DNA of 64,000 nucleotides from Chrysomallon squamiferum (GCA_012295275.1 CM022670.1:9586006-9650005); one strand, 5' to 3'. Counted from the first letter of the stretch, positions 1-26,315 are shown. Made by a program: numbers and translations. Notes: generated from the letters alone by a model not told the origin.

Positions 1-302
1 TGTATTTGTGTCTGCTCCACGAACATCAGCTATTACAACAGTAACAACAACGACAGTAACAGTAGATGTGTCAGTAATGACGTTAAAACAGCGGTTGTTA
101 TAGCAGCAACAACCATGATAATACCGCCTACAACAACATATCATTTTTCAACAATAACATCAACATAATAATTATTGTTACGTGTTATGTATTCCGCGGG
201 GTATTTATTAATTTATTTATCAGGCATTAACATTATCATCACCATCAACATCATCATTATTATTGATACTACTATAACTACTACTATTACTAATTCTATG
301 AT

Positions 303-333
<31 letters not shown>

Positions 334-380
334 CTTCACGCTGATGATTCCGTAAGTTTAATAAAAACTGATTGTTTCAG

Positions 381-3300
381 ACACATACACGACTGAGAAC
401 GTTTTGTTCAACTGGTATCCTTTCACGCCGATCCAGTTTGACCACGACATGGAACTCGATCAGGAACTGCAACAATTTATCATCGGCGATCAGCCTGAAG
501 CACAGTCGTGTTCGGTGCAGCTGGATTTTCAAAGTGAGTCCAATTTAATAACCACAGTGACAGAATGTCCTAGCCAGAGAATATGGATTCGATACCCAAC
601 AGCTGCTGATTCTAGGTTTTGGTCGTTACAAATTTGGTGATAGTGGAAACAATGAATAACATGTCACATGACGTTCGTGAATCTGTCACGAAAGACAAAT
701 AAATAACTGAATTTATGAACAAGTAAAAACAGTGCCGGATTTAGACTTAGTGAGGCCTTAAGTACTAATGTCCGTTTTTTTAATTTAAAAAAAACAGTAT
801 TTTTTTTTTTTATAAATTGCAAAAGCTGGTCTTAGAAAACGTAAAAATATATATCTTTTATAAGTTATTTAATTAGCAAATACAAATTATTTTTAAATGA
901 ATGTATTTACTGATTCTATATTAATATTAAAAATGATTATAAAACCAAATCTGGAATTTCCTTCAGGCCCCATGCAGACTGTGAGGCACTAACCTGTAGT
1001 TTGTTTAGCTTGTACATAAATTCGGTACTGTGTCTAAATTAAGAAACACTGTCCGCTTAAGTTAATACTTTTAATATTGTATGCATACTTCAATAGTCAA
1101 ATATGAAAACAGAGTTCATTTTTTCAGTCTCTTTGTTACCGAATCAGTGACTCTTATAAGTTGGTTAAATCACAATTTTTTGTTGTTCTGATGTGTTTAC
1201 AGTTGTATGTTTTATTAATGCTTAAGTGGTGAGAGTAAATAAATATAATTTTATTTAAAATAATACGAATAGTAAAAGCCTTCCGAATAAGGTTATTTCG
1301 ACAGACTTCGGCTGTCAGTCGAGAATGTAATTCAGTCCAGAATCTGGTTCAGTCTAGGAATCTGACTATAAAGTGTATTCTATAAATATATTTCATTATG
1401 AACTGGACTGGAAATTGCCGTTCCGATCTGGTAATCGCTCTGAAGTCGATGTTTCATCTGTAATTTGGTAACTCTCTTGGGTTTATCTGTAATGAGTCTT
1501 CCATGAGTTATTCCCCTTTACGTATAACTCGTGTTTACGTTCCACGAAAAGGAATGAATTAATGTTATTTAGTTTAATGACATCGTAATACGCTTTAATG
1601 TTAAAGATTATGAAGTATCCAGCTTTTTGGATTCTGTGAATCTATAATGTAAAGGGTTCTTACCACAGACAGGAAAGCAATTATACAGCCTTTGATCTAC
1701 CAGTCATTACGTATTTAGTGGATTTGGGAAACAGCCTAAGGAGTATCGATCACTTCATCATACTCCATTGCTAGATATCCAAACAGTCAGTATGTTCAAC
1801 TGAAAGTAATTTTTATAAATTCCAGAAACGTCATCAGTTATAACATTTATTTTTGTAATTTTCATCTACTTCAACTTGTTTGCAGGTAGATTAGCGTGCA
1901 TCAAAAAATACTTACACTTGAGAATATTCGACTGAAAGTAATTTTTATAGACTGTAGAAACGTCCATCAGTTATAAAATGTATTTTTGTAATTGTTGTTG
2001 TTGGTTTAGTTTAATCTACTTCGAACCGTTTTCAAGTTGATTCGCGTGTATCAAAGTATAATTATGTTTGTAATTGTCGTTGTAGGTTTTGTTTGATCTA
2101 CTTCTAACTGTTTTCAGGTAGATTCGCGTGTATCAAAGCATACTTCTACCTGATGAGAGACATCCGTTATTACATCATCCAGATCTACGTTCCCAGCGTC
2201 CTCTTGGTCACCTTGTCCTGGGTCTCGTTCTGGCTCGACCTTGAAGCCATTCCAGCGCGAGTTTCTTTGGGAGTGCTCACCGTGCTCACGCTCAACACTC
2301 ACGGCTCCACGGTCCAGAACTCGCTGCCGAAAGTCTCTTACATCAAAGCCATCGACGTGTGGACTGTGACCTGTCTGCTGTTCGTGTTCGCCGCTCTCTT
2401 AGAGTTCGCTTACGTCAACGTGTTGGTGAGGAAAGGGGAAAAAGAGAGAAGGGAGTCCACTGGGTTCAGCTGTCTGTGTGAAAAATCGGTGAGAATAGAT
2501 TAAATACGCTCAAGAACGGCGGAAAAATTCTTCTTTTTGTTTTTTGTCGAAGTTAGGTGATAGTAGTTGTTGTTCAAGAAAACTCATTAGCACCTGAAGA
2601 CGCCAGCGTTATTAAGTGTTTTTTTTTTTTTTTATTTATTATTTTAAGTGTTCTCGTTTTTATTTTTTTATTATCTTTTTTGTTTTGTTTATATTCTGTA
2701 AGGATAAAATATATTTGTATGTTTTAAATGAAAATTAAGGTTTTTGTTTGCAAGACGTGTGATTGTGTTTGTGTACGTTTGACAGTGTGAATGTGAATTT
2801 TTAAATTTGTCATTTGTTTTTCCTTCATTAGTATTTTTTTCAGACATCTCTTCCATATAACTGAGTATACATACGTCTGTTATTCTGTGCATATTTATGT
2901 TTCTGTTCGTATGTGAAGTGTGTTTGTGTTCATTTTATGATTGTATTTTCTTCAGAAATTTCGAGACTTGTAACTTTTACTTGTAAATCTGTTTTCGTCT
3001 GTTTGCACATTATCATAAAATAAATAATATATACCCCCATATAAAAAAGGACAAAATAAAGGAAGTTAAAGGTCCATTGCATGTGTATATAAAATCTTCA
3101 TATTGTGGATGCACAATGTTTTTCTTTAACACCGATAATAGAAAAAATTCTTCCGTGTATTTGTCTACAGAATTTGTAAAATAAACCTATTGCATCTTCT
3201 TACTTGAAAAATCAGTGGAATTTATATTAGAATCTGTAATCTATTAAGAACGACGTAATTTAGGCATTTTTTGCCTTTCTTTAAAGGATTCATGGGTATC

Positions 3301-6300
3301 CAACCAGAAACTGATAATAGCTAAATTGTTACTATTGATCTTTTCCATTCAGCTGTACCACAGACTGTCTTAAAGATATTCAGACAATCACGTTTCAGCC
3401 CATCGTGTTTCGATCTGATTAAATATCAATGACCTTTCAACACATTGAAATCAAAATTAAAAAAGTGAAAAACAGAAATGATTATAATTATAATATGTAT
3501 TAGGAAAGAGAAGAATGAAGTAATGTTTTCATAATCTAACTTCAACAATAGATGAATCGAATACGAAACAAAATTTCTGAAACAGGATATAATTGTAATT
3601 GTTTAATATATTCTCAAAACAGAAAACGCATCTACACGTGAAAGTTCAGCGTGTCTGGATACATGCAGTAGAGATAATGAACTAGCAACTATGTGTGATA
3701 GAAATAAATGTTATCTGTTTATTATTTATTATTATTTATATTCAGGTAACTTAGACAGGCATAAATGTTACTTTTAGTTTTATCTCATAGATATTTTACT
3801 GCATGTTTTTTTTTTTTTTTTTTTTGTCATTCACGAAAAAAATGTTATGAAACAAGCATGCAGTATAGTATTCCTTTTCTGTAAAGAACTGTTACATTTC
3901 TTTTAGTAATGACAGAAATTTATTTATTATTCTTTTTTTCTATGTATAAAGGTATAAACCATTTATATATCTGTTTTCTAAACTTGGCCCCTTTTGTATG
4001 AATTATTTTTAGTTTAATTTTTATTCTTTATTACTTTTCGTTTATACAGTGTTCTCAACTTATGAATGTTTTTTCATATTTTTATGTTTTATAGGCCATT
4101 GATCCCAAGGATGCTTTCTCTAGATTAAATGGACAAACTCAGGAATTTGGCCAAAACGTAATAATTATGATCGTTTGCATTGTGGCTATTGTACCCGTGT
4201 ATGCAATAACTGAACGCTGGCATTGCGTAGAAACACTAAGAACATATGAATGATGTCTGAATGACAGCAGTTAAACCTGAAGTTACAAGCTTTTCTTGTT
4301 TATTTAATTATTAATTAAGCTCTTATTAATAATTAATTTTCAAACGTATTAATTAATTGGTTTATATAATTTATTTATCAACGTTTTCAGTCTCTGATTA
4401 TTAAATTATAAATTAATAGCTATTTTTTTACGTATCCAGTAATTTAGATAATTGCAGAGACAGATTAATTTTAATTGTTCCTGAGTTATTTAATTATTCG
4501 CCTTATTATTTTTTATTAGTATTATTAATATTATTAATATTAATTTTTTTTTTATTACATTAAAAAAAAAAAGCATATTTCTGTATGGTGTAATGCTTAT
4601 TAGAATATACAGATTTAAATCTACACGGTGACTGTTCTTTGTGAATTCTTGAATTAACAAAGACAGTTCGAGAGTAATAGCTAATCCCAAACTTTCTAAA
4701 CTTTTATTATTACTAATTTTATAGTCATTTATTCTATTTATATATTTGTTTTTCATTAAAGAGTTTATACAATTTATGAAAAATATTCTTCAAAATAGAT
4801 ATATTAATGTAAGATTGGTATTAATTCGCTTAAGGTATAAATATTTTTAATTATTCTTAATAACTTTTTTCTAGGCAACGGATACAGAAGATTCAAAGTA
4901 CATCCCTAATCGTAGACTGACGAAAAATGTAATTAATACTTATTAAAAACATATCTAAACAAAAACGTATTTACTAAGTAGCAAGTCTTCATACAGTCGG
5001 ACTGCCTTATCCCGGTATCTGGATCATGCAAAAAAAAAAACAACAGCGGACGATTTGGCCATTTATAATAAAAATATAATTTTACCCTGTACCTATTCAA
5101 CCCCACCTTTAACAACCACTAGCAACTGCTATGACCTATACAACTCATGCTGACTGTAGTATTCTATCATACTGTTGTTAGTCATACAAGAATTCAAATT
5201 ACTGTACTGCATCTTTTTTTCTTTTTTTTTTTTTTTTTTTTTATACGAAAGAGGTTGGTAGAAACTACGGATGCCAAAATCGCGGGTAAGACTGGGTCCG
5301 ACTGTACGTTTAACAAATAACAAAGTAAACAACAACTTACTCGTCTCTTGTATACATCTCTCCTCATTGTTATTTGCTTGTTTTGTAACATACAGCATCC
5401 TGCATGTCAACCCACATAAATAACTGAATAGTCTGCTTGACAGCTTGCTGTTGTAGTCTGTTTTGTTTCTCTTGTGTAATAATGTTTATAGCTGGGTTTC
5501 CGGTGTCTTTGCTTTCGTAAGTGTGTATGAGCAAAACTGGTTGACTGATTCAACTGGCAAGAATGGGAACTCTGTCGATAATAGGAGCGGCAAGGTTGAT
5601 ATGCCCGAACTTTTCACAGATAAGAAGTATCAATAAGAAGTATATTACTTTGTCTCAGTTTCTTTTTTCACAGTTTTTTGCCGGGAATTTTGGTCCTAAT
5701 TGCTCCCGTTTTATGTTGATTTGAGACACATCTAAATTATTATTATTATTATTATTACTAGATTTTAAATAATATTTACTTTAAAAAAAAATAATAAATA
5801 ATAAAATAACAAATGTCAAATAAATATTTTTCTTGTAAGTTTGTCTCTCTGTTATTTCTTCTTTTGTAATACGACCTAACCATTAGGTTCCTTTTATGTG
5901 TTAATCACAAAACAATGCTTATGTCTTATTAAAGTATATTATCACATACTATGAAATTTATGGATGTACAGCTGCAGAGGACGATGTATATATGATTACT
6001 GTTACTGTTTCAGTTTACATATCAGGAATTATTAGGTTTGAAGATGTAAGTCAGTAATAAAATCCCTGATTGGTGATTATATAAGATCAGTTAGCGTCTA
6101 GATAAAATACCATTTTGTTTATAATAGTTGGATACCCATATTTCAGACGTTAAAAAAAAAAATAGAAGTAAAATAGGGGTAGGTAGATTGCAATTAATAT
6201 TTTATGCCGTCATTGATTTTAATAGTTCACTTCTCAACTGTGTTATTAATTCTAAATTCAACTGATTTGAAAGCAATTTACCATATCATTATCATCATTA

Positions 6301-6570
6301 ATACTATAATCAGTATAATCAGTATTAACCATCATCATCATCATCATCATCATATCACATCATCATTATTACATCAATCATCACCACCATCATCATCATC
6401 ATCATCATCATTATCATTTTTTTATTATTATTTCTTTCCAGAGAAAATCAAATCCAGAAGTATACAATAAAAAGCGGGCAAGGAAAGTGGACAAGGTATC
6501 GAGGATTGCGTTCCCCACCATGTTTCTTATATTCAACATTGTCTACTGGTTTGGCTACCTCTACTCCTGA
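381..6570 (+). CDS. Cys-loop (glycine/GABA-receptor-like) anion channel subunit, 3' part, 5' truncated by window
   Basis: Five exons read in phase: 381-533, 2118-2488, 4095-4157, 4875-4928 and 6442-6570 (TGA). The first encodes the end of the extracellular ligand-binding domain (YTTENVLFNW, loop F area). The second carries the FACI cysteine, M1 (YYIIQIYVPSVLL, SWVSFWL), the PAR motif before M2 that marks anion selectivity, M2, the SLPKVSYIKAIDVW linker and M3. Two small exons encode a short M3-M4 loop, and the last encodes M4 (RIAFPTMFLIFNIVYWFGYL) and ends straight after it, as in glycine, GABA-A and GluCl subunits. The KAIDVW linker is closest to vertebrate GlyR KAIDIW. Expected role: pentameric ligand-gated chloride channel in the plasma membrane; the ligand cannot be told because the loops that set it lie upstream of the window. 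M2 is odd: by alignment with GlyR it has Ser 2', Leu 6' and Asn 12'. Family assignment is sure; subtype is not. Confidence 0.9.
716..1000. mobile_element. Possible remnant of a non-autonomous hAT-like element
   Basis: The start, CAGTGCCGGATTTAG at about 731, resembles the common CAGTGCCGGAT terminus of non-autonomous hAT elements. A GGCCTTAAG / CTTCAGGCCCC pair lies inside each end. No clean matching right terminus or 8-bp target duplication is visible, so this may be only a fragment. Confidence 0.25.
1796..2147 (+). repeat. Decayed tandem copies of an intron end plus exon start
   Basis: The real 3' splice site of the Cys-loop receptor exon at 2118 (CTACTTC...TTTTCAG, then GTAGATTCGCGTGTATCAAAG) has two diverged upstream copies, at about 1867-1911 and 2021-2070. 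The intron sequence before the first two copies is also duplicated: ACTGAAAGTAATTTTTATA followed by a CAGTTATAA stretch occurs at about 1800 and 1930. The first decoy keeps TTTGCAG, the second has TTTTCAAG. Both break the reading frame soon after the acceptor, so they look like dead duplicates. Confidence 0.75.
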
Positions 6571-6795
6571 TAACCCGGCGGTCCATACGACGATGCTTAC
6601 TTAACCACATACGATGCCACCATTCAGCACTGATGTCTTGTCTTCAAAGACCAAACATATCAGCTTGGAATCTGGATGCAGTAAGGAGAAAACAAAATTG
6701 GTTACGAGTTGAGCTGGCTGTATTTGCCTTTATTTGCCTCCCGGGTGTATTATGCACATAACAATGATGTAGATTTAGAAGACGGGGTTACCCTT

Positions 6796-6801
6796 AATAA
6801 A
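6796..6801 (+). promoter_or_regulatory. Candidate polyadenylation signal of the Cys-loop receptor gene
   Basis: AATAAA hexamer on the sense strand about 225 bases after the TGA at 6568-6570, followed by a T-rich stretch. Position and context fit; nothing else proves use. Confidence 0.4.
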
Positions 6802-6846
6802 CTTTTTTTTCTCTTTAATCCTTTGGCACTTGTTAGCTACTAGTTA

Positions 6847-6918
<72 letters not shown>

Positions 6919-7699
6919 TTTATTTTTTTGTGATTGGTGTGAGAGTTTACATACGAATGCAGGATTACTAACTATTTGTTAAATTAAAGCTTTTTTATAT
7001 ATATATATATTTTTTTCTAAATAAGATTCGTTTTCGTAACGTAATTCAATCGATATCAGAATTTATTTTCTTCATTAAAACAAATAAACCATTTTATTGG
7101 ATCTTATATCAGAATGATGCAATGAATGAATGTTTAATGACATCAAATGCATTTTGGATAACGTAAGCTAGAATCTGGGTTTTATGATGATATGAAAGAA
7201 GAAATTCGATATCGTCATTCCAGTAAGAGCACAAATTGTTCTATTAAAAAATTGTTTATGTACAACTAATTAATAATGTTTTGTTGTTATTCTTGAACCT
7301 CGTAGTGAAATTATTTCGTTAGAATTAAACGTTCTGACAAGGTAGAATTTAAGAGAGCAAAATAGCTCTAACAAGAATTCACATAACAATATTTTTGTAC
7401 ATCAGTAATTTATCATTAAAGGTTAAAATTCGGCGAATCTCTAACAGTCTTTGAGTACATTGTTTTTGTTCAAAAGACACCTTTCGATAATTTAAAATCA
7501 GCTTGTAAGTTTCATGTACTGGAAAAAATTAGGAACTTCATCTTTCTGTGGTTTAATGATTCGGTAAAGAACTTGAAATTAATGTTTAAGAAAGATTACA
7601 TTTATTTCCAATGTATTTATGTTAATATATACTTACCTACTTACCTCCATTCATAGAGAGACTTTGGTTTCCATCAACCTACACATACCAACACACACA

Positions 7700-7703
7700 A
7701 ACA

Positions 7704-7760
<57 letters not shown>

Positions 7761-8035
7761 GATTCATCCATAGACATACAGTTACATAAATACACAAACA
7801 TGAACGCACACACATACATGGATAAACACACACACAAAAACACACACACAGATTCATCCATAGACATATAGTTACATACATACTCAAACATAAACGCACA
7901 CACCTATACATACACACACACACACACACACACACAGATTCATCCATACACATACAATTACATACATACACAAACATGAACGCACACACCTGTACAATAC
8001 ACACGCACACACACACACACACAACTATACACACA
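7700..8035. repeat. CA microsatellite with three ~100-bp higher-order units
   Basis: Perfect (CA)n tracts are separated by a repeated non-CA core, AGATTCATCCATA followed by CATACA and AAACATGAACGCACACAC. The core starts near 7759, 7849 and 7936. Units differ by a few substitutions. The long Cys/Val-rich reading frames on the - strand are translations of this repeat. Confidence 0.85.
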
Positions 8036-9715
8036 TACAACCAGTCTTTCGCCATTCATGTTATGTATCTTTGAAAACTGGGCGTAAAATCTTTGCCCTT
8101 TGTATTTGTGTTATACACAGATGTGTATGTAATATTTTTGTTATATGTGTGTTAATAACCTATAAATAATTTTTATACTTCTAACCTTTTTATTACAATC
8201 TTTAATAAATGTTTAAGTATCACTATCATGGTTTTCTTTATGCATTTGTCATACCGTTTTAATTTTCCTCACAAGGTATTTTCCAAAAAGCACAGAATGT
8301 GATAAATGTAATCATTATTAAAATATAATTTTGGAAATTCATCTTGTGCTGTTATTTATTATTATTATATGTAAACACAAACACACGCACATACAGACAG
8401 ACGCACACATAAAAAAAAATATGTGTGTAAAAAAAAAAAATATATATATACATGTTAATATATGTATGTATGTGTGTGTATATGTGTATATGTGTACATA
8501 CATATGTCTTAGTATGTGCGTGTGTTTAAATATGCAAACTTATTCCATTCCGATCATGCTGTCTGTTTTAATGTATGGGTGTATGTTTTGATAAATGAAT
8601 CTAATGTAATATACACTGAACTGCTAAAATGTATTTTACCTCACCGCTGTGTTTACTGTTATAAACTGAAATTACTGTCACCCACAGTTCAGCCATCATT
8701 ACGTCTGTCATAAGAGCTACAACGACAACAACAACAACTACTTCGATTATTATAATCTATTTTTATGTTTAAAAAATATGTAAACTGTATAAATAAACAG
8801 GTTTTTATTATTATCATTATTAATTTATATATCTGTTGTTATCATTTCTATTCATTACTGACAAAATATTACCATAAAAGAAATCATACTGCTTCAACGA
8901 GTGAATGAACTTTTTTTTTTTTTTTTTTTTTTATATCTCAGTGTAGACATATAACCGGTATTGTATGTTCGACCTCTACAGTTAAATACAAACAATCCTC
9001 TCAGAAAGGCATGACGAATCAGCCATGGCCGATGCATGTGAACTGTATTATGGACTTTGTTTATGAAATATTGTTTACTATTTCTCTTTCAGCTTACAAC
9101 ACAATCAAATACCATAGAGTGAATAAAGCTGGTTTGGGGGGGAAAAAAAAGCTTAGCAGCCGTTAATACGTTCAGTTTACATTTGCAGAATATATTATAT
9201 CAGTATAATAAAGATATCTTACAAACGTAATTCTAAATCATCACCAATTAATCTGTTATATAAAATAATATTTACCTGTTTTTACACGTGAAAGAGCAAG
9301 TGAATTGAATTGTCTAGCCAAAAAAAAAAATTAATGAACGTTTAATAATTTTAGTTTGTTTGAGTAATCGATTCATTGCAACAGTGCAGAAATCAGTAGA
9401 CAATACGTGTTATCGATGGCAAATACAATTCCGTTATAAATACATTTAGCACGAGCACATATTGGACACATATCTTATTTACGTCCTTCTGTGCGGGACA
9501 CCGTATCTATTACAACTTGATCTATCGTGTTTCGCTGACTACGTTACAAGTTACGTCTCTGTGCATTACAACTCATAGATGCATTTCCTTTCAGTGATCG
9601 TTATGACAAGTGATAAAATTTTAACAATTTCGAATTAGAAAAAGCCAAAACATCTACAAGGTTAGTGGATGTTTCGTTAAAACGCTTCGGAGGTGAAGAT
9701 AAAGTTAAAAGTGCA

Positions 9716-15459
<5,744 letters not shown>

Positions 15460-16709
15460 ATGTCGACGAATAAAAACATTTCGTTATTATTGTTGACTTG
15501 AGAACTCATATGAAGATGAGCACCTTATAAACATAAGAAACGTAACAAAAAACTAAATGAAATATATAAAGAAACAATTAGGATAGGTTATTATTATTAT
15601 TAAAATTATCATTACTACTATTGCTATTACTACTGCTGCTATCATCATCATCAACAACATTATTGTTACTGTTATGACAAATATATACACATATATATAC
15701 ATATATAGATAAACACATACACACACAAACGCACACAAAAACACACACACACATGTAGATGTAGACATACGGATATGTACGTTTTGTTGTTTATTCAGCT
15801 GCAACTAAAACTGCCATCACTAATTATTAATCATCCTTGTTTATTTACTGTCTCCTATTGTCACTTAGTCGTGTTGTCAACATGGCGATGATAACAATGA
15901 AGAACAAGGTTCAGTCTTTGGAGAGTGGCAGTCCTCCTAGCTACGGAGTTAATGGAACGTATTTTTGTGTCGATATAAAACAAATACCTATTGTTTAAAA
16001 GCTCTTAAGTGAAGAAATATTATGTATTATAGGATTTCATTTATTTAACAACTATCTGTAGATATACTGGGGTAAATACATAAAAGATGTGTTACTGTAG
16101 ATACATAGATAATGTCAATAAAGCCACGTACAACAATTAAATCGATTACTTTTTCTTTTTTTTTTTTTTTTGCTGGATCTATCAGTCTTGATGGACATTC
16201 CCGACTGTTATTACAAACAATGTTTATCAAATATTGTTATTCATGCGTCTGATTAATAACACAGCTAAATATTAATCGGTAAATAAATCGGCAATGCGAT
16301 ACACCATTGCTAAAACTGAAATGTTCCGAACCTTGAAAATCGGAAAAACGCTATCTGTTTACATCCACTTAAGAGCGGAATAAAATGACAACTTTATTAA
16401 TGGCATATAAATGATCGAATGAGAAACTCGAAATCATAATGTTTCCGCACCTGACGAGACTGTCTGGCTAATAGCACATTTTATAACTATATTTTTCTTT
16501 TTAATTTTTTTTTTTTTTTTTTGGTTATTGTTTTGTTTCAGACATCGATTCAATGACACAGCAGAAAATCTCAATAGATCGTATGTTGTCAATGATGAAA
16601 GTTGTTCCGTTATAGATATCATTAGCTTGATTACATTTTAGGTAGATTATGTGACAAACATTTATGTTTTGGTAACAGAGAAGCTGTGCTATCATTTTAC
16701 TCTGTGTGT

Positions 16710-16747
<38 letters not shown>

Positions 16748-16813
16748 CTTTTTATCACTAATGTGTCTCACTCCATTATTACAAGAGTGAAAGCTGAGAT
16801 AGTTTTATTTGAT
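15460..16813. other. Intergenic spacer between channel genes A and B
   Basis: AATAAA at 15469-15474 may end gene A. The rest is AT-rich with short trinucleotide runs (15590-15660), TA/CA runs (15680-15755), poly-T runs near 16150 and 16500, and a TG tract (16706-16745) just before gene B. No other coding sequence recognised; any 5' non-coding exon or promoter of gene B would lie here. Confidence 0.5.
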
Positions 16814-23195
<6,382 letters not shown>

Positions 23196-23330
23196 GTGAC
23201 ACTCAGTAATTCTGAACTTGAAACTTGGTTAGAACGGTAAAAACATTATGTGCGCACAGAGGAGAAAACTGACACAGCGACCATTCAGAGTTCATCAATG
23301 CTCTTATTTCTAAACGTTGTTGCGTTATTA

Positions 23331-23377
<47 letters not shown>

Positions 23378-25738
23378 TATTTTTTTAAAGTGTTTTCTTT
23401 TTTATTATTGTTTGTTTTTCGGTTTTTATTACTACTACTACTACTAGTACTATTATTACTCCTATTGTAATTGGGCTATATTTAATTTTTAATTTTTAAA
23501 TTTTATTTTTTATGATACTATTAATTTGCTACTAAGAGTAGTACAGCTAATGATATTACAACTATTACTACTACAAGTACTATCACTACTACAGCTTATA
23601 CTATACTAAAACTATTATTACTATTACTACTGTAAGTACTAAACAAAACTCAAACTAACACAACGAAAATACTGTTACTATTACTGTTCAACAATTAATT
23701 TTACTATGTTGTTGTTACGCACAGTTAAACATGAAACAATCATTACTAACATAAATCATTATTTATCAAAGAAGATTCTTGTTTCCTGTTTTCCACTTTG
23801 TAAAATATTTGCATGAATAGTTACTAATTATAAGCAAAACAATGAAATTACTGTAATCAAATACCACAGAGGAATATGAAAAAAATAATTACTCCAGACA
23901 CAAAATAATGGATTTGTTTCGGTTGTGTGGAAGCAGTCTACCATACAGTTTGAACACGACGTTTGATTTCAGTACATGATTCCAGGGTAAATAGATGTTT
24001 TTATTGTTTGTTTTTGTGTTTTTTAAAAAGAGATTCTGACAATAAAATGCTTTAAATATAACAAAGGAAAATGACAGAAAAAAAAGAAGAAAAAATGAAT
24101 AATGAATCGTCAATAACAGCGAGTAATTTAATAACAGTCCTGAAACATAAACAGTGATAATGTTTTTATTTTTGTTTTATGAATTTCAAGATTTAAACAC
24201 AAACGGATGAAAAAATCCAAAAATGTCGTAAGTTTTTCACAGAACAGAAATCTGTGGGTTAACATTATACAGAACATTGAGTGGGTTAAAATAATAATAA
24301 TAATAATGATATATTATATTATGAATATATTTCTCTATTATTAATTTTATACTTAAAACACATTTTGCTGAACTGAACGGAACATTATTTGCATTCTGTC
24401 CGTAATGAATGGGCTTTTGAGGTACATTCTAAAAATATAAGCAGTATAAAAATAAATACATAACAGACACGATGACATATTCATTACAGTAATCACGTAC
24501 ATAAGATATTTAAAGATGTAAACACGTATACATCTACGGATGCGTACATTTATTTACTGAAGTACAGAGAATATACATAATAGTAAAAATTCCTAAAAAC
24601 AAATGTATTTTATAATTATTTTGCAGAAAACAGAAATCACTTTTTTGGACAATAAAATACCATTTTGATTTTAAGGTGTTTGTTTTATTTACTCCTAGCA
24701 GACTAATCGTTTCAAATCAATAAGTATAAATAATCTGTCCTAAAAAATTACAATCTGTGAATAACTCCACAGGCACTCACGTCATCACCTGAGATCGTAC
24801 ATAATAAATGCAAAAAAAAAAAAAAAAGAGGAGATAAACTAATAAAAGAACCAATGCTACCAATGACTGACTCACTCCTGTCTGTCTACATTGCAAGTTC
24901 ATATAAATAAAAGTTAATTACTTTCTGAGAAGTGTTTATTGAACTCTGCGATTTTGGTTTTTATTTTATTTTAATTTTTTTTTTTTTTTTTTGTTATTAT
25001 TAATTAACCTTTATAATTTCAGTAATAAATTTGATTAGTTTATTGTCTTTCTTGATGACAACGTGTTCTGCAGGGAATACATCATCTACAAAATCATTTT
25101 TTTAATTCAATCGTGTGTTAACACTAACTATTGTGAGCGTGCTCTCTGAAATCAATAAACGTCATGCAAACTATTGGACGTGCTGTTAAACACTGAATCA
25201 GCTGTTGACATTTCTAATGGCGCTGGTGAAACCACATCACAGGACATTAATTCATTTCTCATTTATTGTCATGAACCGGTGTGTGTAAATAGTTTAAAAC
25301 CAGAGATGCCTACGATACGGTTTTTTTGTTTGTTTTTGTCTTTTTTTATCAATGGTAAAATGCTTTTTGAGTAAATGAAGTGAAATGAAACGTTGTTTGA
25401 GGCATTCGTGCTCCATGGATAAATTCCGCTCGATCAGTTATCAAAACAGAACTGGCGTTCACAAAACAGAGCACGAGACTATGTAGTCCAGACGTAGAGA
25501 AATCAAAACGTGATGCTTATTAAACGTACGAAAATGCATTTGATTTTAAGTCATCTCGATTATCAATTCTGAACATCGCTACGAATCTGGAATGTTGTTT
25601 TAATTCCGTCGAAAAATAATATATTTCACTGAAGTCATTTTTCTTCCGTGAACCATTGTGCTCGGACAGTTTGATCTCGTTACTTAATGTTTCTAGTGCA
25701 GCTGCTGTTATTTTAACATTGCCAAAGAAAAATTTGGA
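23196..25738. other. Intergenic spacer between channel genes B and C
   Basis: Contains TTA/TTTA runs (23330-23380), irregular ACT trinucleotide sequence (23420-23640) and AT-rich sequence. No conserved domain or spliced coding segment recognised. Sequence just before the gene C start, 25640-25738, may hold its 5' UTR. Confidence 0.5.
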
Positions 25739-26273
25739 ATGAAGTGCAAAGAGACAGAATCGGATTGGGATAGAGAAAATGAAGTGAAGCAGAAAGACGA
25801 AGACGTATCAGTTGCTGCGATATGGAAAGACTTTTGTGAGCACACTGGCTTCCATGCTTACAATAAACTGAACCCCGAGAAAAACAAAAGAATTCGTTGG
25901 TAAGTGTAGTTACACGTATCTTCATACTAATAAATAGTTAAGTGCCGTTATTATTATTATTTATTTATTTTCAGCTCTCGTTATTTTGTATTATTAAATT
26001 ACTCAACAGAACGTCTAGTTCATCTTTTCTTTAGTTGATGAATAACTGGAATCTTTGTTTACTCATTTACTCACATTAGTTTTCTGATAATAGGAATATT
26101 TCTCTTTTTTTATTGTATTCTGCGCAGCTGTAAATGTATATCGATATATTAATATACTAATATATATATATATATATATTGTTGCATTCACTATATATAA
26201 AATTAACTCTATCCCTATATTTACATAATAGTTACATACACCGAGAAACATAAACACCCACCTACACAAATGT

Positions 26274-26315
<42 letters not shown>

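Larger units (their letters stand above)
6571..9715. other. Intergenic: receptor 3' flank and upstream flank of channel gene A
   Basis: An AATAAA at 6796-6801, about 225 bases after the receptor stop codon, is a plausible polyadenylation signal. A TTA/TTTA tract (about 6848-6927) and a CA-rich minisatellite (7700-8035) follow. From 8100 to 9600 I see only AT-rich sequence with short TG/CA and poly-T runs. Apparent ORFs here are made of repeats. No gene recognised. Confidence 0.6.

Noticed and set aside
1860-2070. The two upstream acceptor copies as mutually exclusive exons of the Cys-loop receptor
   Set aside because: Similarity lasts only about 25 bases into the exon; no M1 coding sequence follows.
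7700-8035. CRISPR-like array of repeated cores with spacers
   Set aside because: The spacers are CA microsatellite, the units diverge, there are only three, and the DNA is plainly eukaryotic.
7651-8055. Cys/Val-rich open frames over the CA repeat, and similar His, Tyr, Leu, Ser or Arg/Glu-rich frames elsewhere
   Set aside because: Translations of simple repeats; no domain, no splice context.
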